A stretch of 42,907 nucleotides of DNA from a virus: positions 1-42,907 of IMG/VR virus record IMGVR_UViG_3300021185_001196. One strand, 5' to 3'. The notes beneath the pieces were generated by a model. It was not told the DNA's origin. It saw only the letters and a program-made list of their open reading frames with translations, and searched no databases. Position numbers and translations under genes: made by a program. Positions 6,875 to 13,100 of the stretch are shown in pieces (within the stretch, counting starts at the first letter, position 1; each line of letters starts with the position of its first letter).

Positions 6875-7309
6875 TTGAGATTAAGAAAGTTAAACTCTTC
6901 TGATTTAAAAGAGCTAAGTTTACTTAAACATTATAGAATAATAAGGAAGTGGGCTTGTAAAATTAATGAATTAACAGACGCAGATCTAGAGCTACTAATC
7001 TACTTAGACGCTATAGATATGTTTACTAAAGATGATTTTAAAAAAGGTACGTACTCATTTAGCTGGGATAACAGGCGCTGGAACAGATTATTGAAACAAG
7101 GGTGGATTATAGTGTGGAGGAAACGAAACCGCACCACTCAAAAATATCATATATATAAAGTATCCTATAAGTGCAAGCAGCTAATTAGTAGAATGTATCG
7201 TATTATGTTAGGCGAAGAAAATATGCCTACAACTAAATTAGAAAATAGTAATAGATATAGCTATAAAGTAATAACAAAAGCAATTGAATATGCCAACAAA
7301 GACAAATGA
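6875..7309 (+). CDS. Winged-helix-like DNA-binding protein
   Basis: A 144-aa protein whose residue pattern suggests a MarR-like winged helix-turn-helix. A helical stretch (INELTDADLELLIYLDAIDM) is followed by SWDNRRWNRLLKQGWIIVWR, then an Arg/Lys-rich beta wing (KRNRTTQKYHIYKVS), and a final helix (CKQLISRMYRIML). I infer a DNA-binding regulator or a virion-associated DNA-binding protein. The first possible start is TTG at 6875, because an in-frame stop lies immediately upstream and no ATG precedes the conserved part. It follows the previous gene by 4 bases and overlaps the next. A rare start codon could keep its level low. Confidence 0.65.
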   Translation: MRLRKLNSSDLKELSLLKHYRIIRKWACKINELTDADLELLIYLDAIDMFTKDDFKKGTYSFSWDNRRWNRLLKQGWIIVWRKRNRTTQKYHIYKVSYKCKQLISRMYRIMLGEENMPTTKLENSNRYSYKVITKAIEYANKDK

Positions 7310-7757
7310 AATAAATAAAACTTCACCAGCAAAGGCTATACCGCCGCAGCTTATAATGCCTATGATAAAAGGTACCGCTGGTTCTTTAGCTGGAATTGCT
7401 ACAGGTGTTGGAAGTGAAGTTGGTCAACTAAAAGACGAATTTAAAGAAAAAGGCTATAAAGATCTAAAGTTTGGCAAAAAATTAAAAATGCTAGCTGGAG
7501 CAGGTGCTAGAGTCACGGGAGGCGTTTTGCAAGGTGCTTTAGGAGGATTAGTAACAGGTTTGACGGGTAGCGATATGGGTATTAACAGTATAAAAGGAAG
7601 TGTTTTAGGTAATAACAATCCAGAAGCTCCAGAGCCTACAGAAAATATCGCACAAAATTCTAGTGTGCAACCAAATCCAGTATTTGACCCTAATGGACAA
7701 AACATGATACAAAATGTTACAAGTCCAGAAAACACTTACGGATCTTTATTTACATAA
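7290..7757 (+). CDS. Gly/Ala-rich, probably membrane-interacting protein
   Basis: A protein of about 155 aa. The start is placed at ATG 7290 (MPTKTNEINK) rather than an upstream in-frame TTG at 7284. It has two Gly/Ala-rich amphipathic stretches, MIKGTAGSLAGIATGVGSEV and GAGARVTGGVLQGALGGLVT, separated by a charged segment (KDEFKEKGYKDLKFGKKLK). Such glycine-zipper patterns occur in membrane-inserting and virion ejection proteins. The C-terminal third is Asn/Pro-rich and probably disordered. It overlaps the end of the winged-helix gene and precedes the lysis genes. Possible roles are internal virion protein or membrane destabiliser; neither is proven. Confidence 0.65.
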   Translation: MPTKTNEINKTSPAKAIPPQLIMPMIKGTAGSLAGIATGVGSEVGQLKDEFKEKGYKDLKFGKKLKMLAGAGARVTGGVLQGALGGLVTGLTGSDMGINSIKGSVLGNNNPEAPEPTENIAQNSSVQPNPVFDPNGQNMIQNVTSPENTYGSLFT

Positions 7758-7768
7758 AAACAAAAATT

Positions 7769-7936
7769 ATGCCAAGTTACGGAGAAAAACAAAAGCCAGC
7801 AGGAGTTGCTTTACAAAAAGAAAAACCTGTTATAGGAAAAAGAGTTATGACATCTAAAGATGGTACGATAACCAATAGTCTTATTATAGATAACGTTGTC
7901 TATAAAGGCAACCCAGCTTTAGAAGCTCAAAAATAA
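7769..7936 (+). CDS. Small unknown protein, 55 aa
   Basis: A short frame, MPSYGEKQKPAGVALQKEK at the start and VVYKGNPALEAQK at the end. It begins 11 bases after the previous gene with an A-rich leader. Its TAA stop overlaps by one base the ATG of the next gene (TAATG), which supports it being a real, co-translated gene. Function unknown. Confidence 0.55.
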   Translation: MPSYGEKQKPAGVALQKEKPVIGKRVMTSKDGTITNSLIIDNVVYKGNPALEAQK

Positions 7937-8094
7937 TGGGTACACAGGACTTGAAGTTGTATTTACTAAATGCTTCTTCATTTACTCTAGCTAGCATGAA
8001 CTGGATAGAGCCTGCTTTAGAAGTTATACTACTAATGCTGACCATTGGGTACACTGTGCACAAGTGGATGTTGTTACATAATAAAAAGAAATGA
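7936..8094 (+). CDS. One-TM small membrane protein, holin-like
   Basis: A 52-aa protein with a single strong hydrophobic segment (PALEVILLMLTIGYTV) and a basic C-terminal end (LLHNKKK), placing the tail in the cytoplasm by the positive-inside rule. It overlaps the amidase gene by 4 bases (ATGA), a classic holin/endolysin arrangement. I infer a role in releasing or regulating the endolysin. A 3-TM holin-family protein is encoded at 9401, so this one could instead be an antiholin, pinholin or spanin-like accessory. No lipobox is visible. Confidence 0.6.
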   Translation: MGTQDLKLYLLNASSFTLASMNWIEPALEVILLMLTIGYTVHKWMLLHNKKK

Positions 8095-8504
8095 GGAACA
8101 TAAACGAGATTATAATACACTGCTCTGCTACTAGAGAAGGTCAAGATATATCAGTTGATACTATTAGAGAGTGGCATGTAGACGGTAGAGGCTGGTCGGA
8201 TATTGGTTATCATTTTTATATAGAGCTAGATGGTTCTATAAAAAAAGGTAGAGATATAGATAAGACAGGCGCTCATTGCAAAGGTCACAATCGTAATTCA
8301 GTAGGAATTTGTTATTGCGGTGGCGTAGAGAGTGATGGTAAGACTCCTAAGGATACTAGAACACCAATACAAAAAGAAAGTTTGATACACGTGCTTAAAA
8401 CACTTAAGGCGATGTATCCAGAAGCTATTATTTATTCACACAATGAGTTTGCTAACAAAGCTTGTCCAAGCTTCGACGCAACTGGAGAATATAAAAACTT
8501 ATGA
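8091..8504 (+). CDS. N-acetylmuramoyl-L-alanine amidase (T7 lysozyme-like endolysin)
   Basis: A 137-aa zinc amidase (Amidase_2/PGRP fold) that cleaves the bond between N-acetylmuramic acid and L-alanine in peptidoglycan, for lysis. Zinc ligands are visible: H10 in IIHCSAT, H117 in YSHNEF and C125 in KACPSFD. K123 and Y40 (IGYHFYI) match the catalytic Lys128 and Tyr46 of T7 lysozyme. The spacing H117-K123-C125 is identical to the T7 enzyme's H122-K128-C130. No signal peptide, so a holin should release it. T7 lysozyme also inhibits its own RNA polymerase; nothing here shows that activity. The start overlaps the upstream one-TM gene and the stop overlaps the next ATG. Confidence 0.92.
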   Translation: MRNINEIIIHCSATREGQDISVDTIREWHVDGRGWSDIGYHFYIELDGSIKKGRDIDKTGAHCKGHNRNSVGICYCGGVESDGKTPKDTRTPIQKESLIHVLKTLKAMYPEAIIYSHNEFANKACPSFDATGEYKNL

Positions 8505-8650
8505 AGTCAAGAGGGTTAGGCGATAGTATAGAAAAGTTTACAAAGGCAACTGGAATAAAAAAGTTGGCAGATAAAATACCAGGTGGTTGCGGTTGTGATG
8601 AGCGCAAGCAATGGTTTAATAATAACTTTCCTTATAATATGAACAAGTAA
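8501..8650 (+). CDS. Small CGC-motif phage protein, 49 aa
   Basis: A short gene overlapping the amidase stop (ATGA) and the next gene (TAATG), so it is translationally embedded in the cassette. It encodes MKSRGLGDSIEKFTKATGIK, then ADKIPGGCGCDERKQWFNNN and FPYNMNK. This pattern, a short amphipathic helix followed by a Cys-Gly-Cys turn and a conserved Phe-Pro, recurs as I recall in many flavobacterial and marine phages. Function unknown; the Cys pair could bind metal or form a disulfide. Confidence 0.7.
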   Translation: MKSRGLGDSIEKFTKATGIKKLADKIPGGCGCDERKQWFNNNFPYNMNK

Positions 8651-9027
8651 TGGCTTTCAAAATAGAACCTCCTTATAAATTTAATCACGTACCAGTTTAC
8701 AGAACACTTGAAGAAGACGGTGTTTTAGGTATAGCAACTAATAATGGAGCTATAAGAATAAATAAAGACATTACAGATCCTGCTCAATTAAAAAGCGTTG
8801 TAGCTCATGAACTTGTTCACTATGATCAAATGATGCCTGATAGTAAAGACACTGGTAGGTTTGGCTATGACAACGAACATATGTTTTTTAAACCTAAAGG
8901 AAGCTCTAGTACTATAAAAACTAAAAGAAGCAGTAAAGTAGATGGAGCACATTATCTAGCTCACGAGAAAGAGGCTTCTGATCCTAAAGTGCAAAGAAAA
9001 ATTAAAAACAAATACAATGAGTTATAG
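8650..9027 (+). CDS. Putative zinc metallopeptidase-like protein (HEXXH)
   Basis: A 125-aa protein with HELVH at residues 53-57 (VVAHELVHYDQM), the zinc-binding and catalytic signature of metallopeptidases. A downstream acidic cluster, AHEKEAS (104-110), offers E106 or E108 as a possible third zinc ligand. The domain is minimal, so protease activity is not certain. It starts with the ATG that overlaps the previous stop and lies in the lysis/virion region. Substrates could include virion proteins or host cell-wall peptides; the sequence does not say which. Confidence 0.75.
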   Translation: MAFKIEPPYKFNHVPVYRTLEEDGVLGIATNNGAIRINKDITDPAQLKSVVAHELVHYDQMMPDSKDTGRFGYDNEHMFFKPKGSSSTIKTKRSSKVDGAHYLAHEKEASDPKVQRKIKNKYNEL

Positions 9028-9328
9028 TAAAGATCATTCAAGAAAAAATCCATTAGCGCCTAGCAGAATGTACGGCATGAGTTCTTCAGCTAATACTAGT
9101 GAATTCACTGAATCATCACCAATGGAGAGTGAGTCTGCTAGAGTTGAAAATCCTATAGATATTGATGAGAAAGATAAATCAAAAAAGCCAGATGCTACTA
9201 AAATAATAATTAATGGTAAAACATTAACTGTTGATCAAACATCAGGAAAAAAACAAAGAGTTACAAGAAACGGTAGAATAGTTGGTTATGTAGAGAATAA
9301 CAATCCAAAAACCTTTATTTCTGTTTAA
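9017..9328 (+). CDS. Unknown hydrophilic protein
   Basis: A 103-aa protein. The first ~60 residues are Ser/Pro/Glu-rich and look disordered (MSSSANTSEFTESSPMESES). The last ~45 are basic and beta-rich (TKIIINGKTLTVDQTSGKKQ). It overlaps the end of the metallopeptidase gene by 11 bases. No family recognised. Confidence 0.6.
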   Translation: MSYSKDHSRKNPLAPSRMYGMSSSANTSEFTESSPMESESARVENPIDIDEKDKSKKPDATKIIINGKTLTVDQTSGKKQRVTRNGRIVGYVENNNPKTFISV

Positions 9329-9338
9329 TACATTTATA

Positions 9339-9404
9339 ATGCAACCAGGTGGTGATTATGAATTGCCTAACGCTAAATGGGTAAAAGAAATTAAATTAAA
9401 ATGA
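9339..9404 (+). CDS. Possible 21-aa peptide
   Basis: A tiny frame in the gap between two genes: MQPGGDYELPNAKWVKEIK plus two residues. Its TGA overlaps the ATG of the holin gene (ATGA), the same coupling seen throughout this cassette. Length alone cannot prove it is translated. Confidence 0.3.
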   Translation: MQPGGDYELPNAKWVKEIKLK

Positions 9405-9853
9405 GCCAAAAGAAAACATTTAAAGAAACTAAAGTAGGTGCTTTTCTAGCTAGTAAAGCTCCTAAAGTTTTACAAGCACTTGGAGATGTACTACCTAATC
9501 AAGGAACACTTGGTGTGGTAAAAAACTTAATTTCAAGTGATACTAAGATTAAAGCTGTAGACAAAGAACAAGCAATGAAGCTTATAGAGCAAGATATAGC
9601 TGAAATGAAAGAAGTCTCTAGTAGATGGAGATCTGATATGAAGTCAGATTCTTGGCTTAGTAAAAACACTAGACCGTTGGCTTTGGTATTCTTAACTGGA
9701 TCAGCTGTATTTATGATGGCTGTAGATTCTTTTCACTTACAATTCGACGTTGATGAATCGTGGATAAACTTATTAAAAACGTTGCTGGTAACAGTATATG
9801 TAGCATACTTTGGATCTAGAGGTGCTGAAAAAATTACAAAAATAAATAAATAA
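9401..9853 (+). CDS. Holin of the 3-TM family
   Basis: A 150-aa membrane protein resembling the GTA/phage 3-TM holin family. An N-terminal amphipathic part (residues 1-80) contains AVDKEQAMKLIEQDIAEMKE. It is followed by the family-like SWLSKNTRPLAL and hydrophobic segment LVFLTGSAVFMMAV, then after a short loop a second hydrophobic segment (WINLLKTLLVTVYVAYF) and a basic end (GAEKITKINK). It probably opens the inner membrane so the amidase reaches the cell wall. It is five small genes away from the amidase, still in the same block. Confidence 0.75.
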   Translation: MSQKKTFKETKVGAFLASKAPKVLQALGDVLPNQGTLGVVKNLISSDTKIKAVDKEQAMKLIEQDIAEMKEVSSRWRSDMKSDSWLSKNTRPLALVFLTGSAVFMMAVDSFHLQFDVDESWINLLKTLLVTVYVAYFGSRGAEKITKINK

Positions 9854-9858
9854 ATAAA

Positions 9859-10161
9859 ATGGCAATAAGAGGATTAGAAGGCACTCAAAATGCAGAACCA
9901 AGAGTTTTTGCTCACGATGCTTTAGACTTAAAACCAGGTAACTACACTTTAGGTGATAGAATACCTAATACTGATAGTATAGGCGTAGCTTTATATATTG
10001 GAGTAGGTATGGACATAACTGTAACTTTAGAAGGTGGTTCAACACCTGTTTTATTCAAAGGTGTTACAGCTGGTTCATTCTTACCGGTTTTAGCTATAAA
10101 GATAAACGCTTCTAGCGCTACGTTAGATGCTGCAGGTGGAGAGATAATAGCTTTATACTAG
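9859..10161 (+). CDS. Spike base protein (RCAP_Rcc01079-like family)
   Basis: A 100-aa beta-rich protein with the pattern of the small spike-base proteins found in the Rhodobacter gene transfer agent and many marine phages: VALYIGVGMDITVTLEGG, then VLFKGVTAGSFLPVLAIKI, ending in EIIALY. In that family the protein links fibres or spikes to the tail or capsid. It lies directly before two giant fibre-like genes, which fits a base for them. Family assignment is by eye. Confidence 0.7.
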   Translation: MAIRGLEGTQNAEPRVFAHDALDLKPGNYTLGDRIPNTDSIGVALYIGVGMDITVTLEGGSTPVLFKGVTAGSFLPVLAIKINASSATLDAAGGEIIALY

Positions 10162-10167
10162 TATAGT

Positions 10168-13100
10168 ATGTTTATGGGACTAGGGATGCCAATCCCTGAT
10201 TTATCGAATAAGCCAGGCCCGGGTAGACCAGGTTGGGGACCTGCTGGTACTTATGACTTTCAATTTGAAGTAGATGGCGCTGTAACTATAGAAGCTAACG
10301 CAGCTGGCGCAGGTAACTTTAGGGTAAGCTGGCCAAGTGGTCATGTTGATATACTATCTGGTGATAACCCTTCTGTCGCAGCTCCTGATGGGACGGCTGG
10401 TATTGTATCTATAAACAATGAAGAATTAGATACTACTTATGCTGATGAGTTTAAAATTGTAAGTGGGCAAGTAAATGTAACTAAAGTTATATCTTGGGGT
10501 CAAAATCCTTGGAGTAATGTATTTGAAGCTTTTAAAGACTGTGTAAACTTAACAGACATAAGTACAACATCATTTTTAGCCTCTGGACAAGGGCCAAGTA
10601 GTAACCAAGGTTGTTACATGACTAAAATGTTTGAGGGATGTACCTCATTATTAGAAGTAGATATTAGAAGTTGGGATTTAACAGCCGGTGTTAGCTGGAA
10701 AACTGGTAGTCCATTTATTAATTTAGTTAACCTTGAAAAACTTGATGCAACTGGATTAAAAATTAAATTTCAAGATAACAACAGTTATGCTAGAAACTGG
10801 TTCGTAAGTGTTGGTAGCGCTACTACTAATGGATGTGAATTTAAGTTATCTGGATTAGATTATTCTAGTACTACTAACACTGGCTTAGTAATAGATTACA
10901 TCTTTAGTAGTGCAAAGTTTAAAGATGGTTCTAATTTATCTAATTGGAAGTTTCCAAGCCACGCGAACTCAACATATATATATTGGTTTAACTCAGCTAG
11001 AATAAGTGGTACTTTAGATATGTCTGGGTGGACTACATTTAATGGTACCTCTCTTGAAAGTATGTTCTATAGATTTAATCAGCATTTAACAGCGGCTGAT
11101 GGATCAAAATTCAACATGTCTAATTGGAATTTCCCATATGCGACTAGCTTTTATAGAATGTTTTGGGAATGTGAAATATCAGAAATAATAGGTCTTAATA
11201 CTTGGGGAGCGACTAATGGTAGTCCAATTAATTTTAAAGAGATGTTTAAAGCTGCTACCCTCATGAGAATAAATCCTAGTGACAATTTCTCAAATGCTTT
11301 TTCTTCTAGTTTAAATGTGGGTAACGTTAGAGACATGTGTAATGCGTTAAGTAGTGGGCTTGCTAACGCTGACGTAGGTGCTTCACCTAGTTTTGTAGGA
11401 GCTGACTTTTCAAGTATGACTAATAGTTTTGCATTTATGTTTCGATCAGCTAAAATTATTAGTAGTCCAGATTTTAGCACTTGCACGTTTTCAGCTAGCA
11501 ATCCAATGAATTTTGGTAACATATTCTATACAACAACTATAACTGATACTAATAATCATTTTATACTAAATAACCAAAACTTAGCTATATCATACATAAG
11601 CCAGGCTTTTTGGCAGACATCAATAAGGAGAGTAACTATAGGTGATAATGTAGATTTATCAAATCTAGTTACTATAGATTACATGTCTTATCAAGCTGGC
11701 TTCGACACCGGCGGACTTACATTACCTTCAAACGCTAACTATAGTTCTTTAACTGTTATTGGTCAATATGCTTTTGCAAATAATGCGTTGTCAACTTGTC
11801 AAGTAGATACTTTTATTAGGCAAAATTGGGAAACTAACTTAAATACTGGACTTACTTGTGATTTAGAAAATAATAAAATAACAGCTGCTCCAAGTATTGC
11901 TAGATCAAATGCAGCTTCTTTATCAAGTGTTAGAACTTGGAATATAACTTTAGGTTCTCCAGACGCTACTCTACCATTTGCTTATGCAAGTTATGCTGTA
12001 GATCCAACAGGCATAACAACAATTTCACCTACTGTAACGCCTCCGGCAGGTTCTGTATTTACAGCAACTAATAGTCTTAGCATAAGTTCTAGTGGTGTTA
12101 TAACAATAGGTACATTTAGAGGTGGTTCTACAATTAGATGTACATATCCTGATGGATGTTACAACGAAGTTGTTATGTTAATACAAGTTCCATTTACAAT
12201 GAGAACTACAATACCAGCTAATGGTTCAAACTTTACACTTTCTCCTCAAATGTCAAATGGTGAGTGTTTTGTAGACTGGGGTGATACTAATTCTCAAACT
12301 TTAACTGCAAGTACAACTCATAATTATACCAGTTCAGGCACTTATGATATAAAGATATTTGACTCGGCAAACGGATCTAAGTTTACAGGTTTTAGCAGTC
12401 CTTGGACTACCCCTACTTATACTTACGAAAAATCTATTTTAAAGTGGGGAGATATAGAATGGCAAAATAATAATTGGTTTTACAGTTCTGGAAGCAATAA
12501 TACTGATAACAAAATAAGAGTAGAAGCTCCAGCAGGATCTAGCAATGCTCCTAATTTATCAAATGTGACATCTTTATCAGATATGTTTAGCAGTACTTTT
12601 ACTGCAAATAGAACTGGTTATTTTGAAGACGTTAATGGAAACTTATCTGACTGGGATGTTAGTACTATTACTGATATGAACAGAATGTTTAAAACTTTTG
12701 ATGCTAACGGATGTACGATAGATATAAGAAACTGGAACGTTAGTAATGTAGAAAATTTTTCAAAATGGGGAGAAAATAGTAGTATAATATTTAATATTGA
12801 CAACTGGGTTACTTCTTCAGCTACAGACATGAGTCAAATGTGCAACGGTGTGAGCTCTACGTCTACTGGTATAGAAAATTTAGTTACAACTAACGTTACT
12901 ACTTTATACCAGTTTGGATATGTTACTTTTGACGGTAACACAAAAATGGTAAATAATGTATTAAGATGGGATGTTAGCAATTGCACTAATTTCAGTGCGA
13001 TGGGCTGTAACTGGGCTACAAACTCTAATTTCCCTAGCAATTGGAAACTAAGTGATGATGCTAGTAAAAATATTAGTATGCAGCAATTTTGTGGTGTTGG

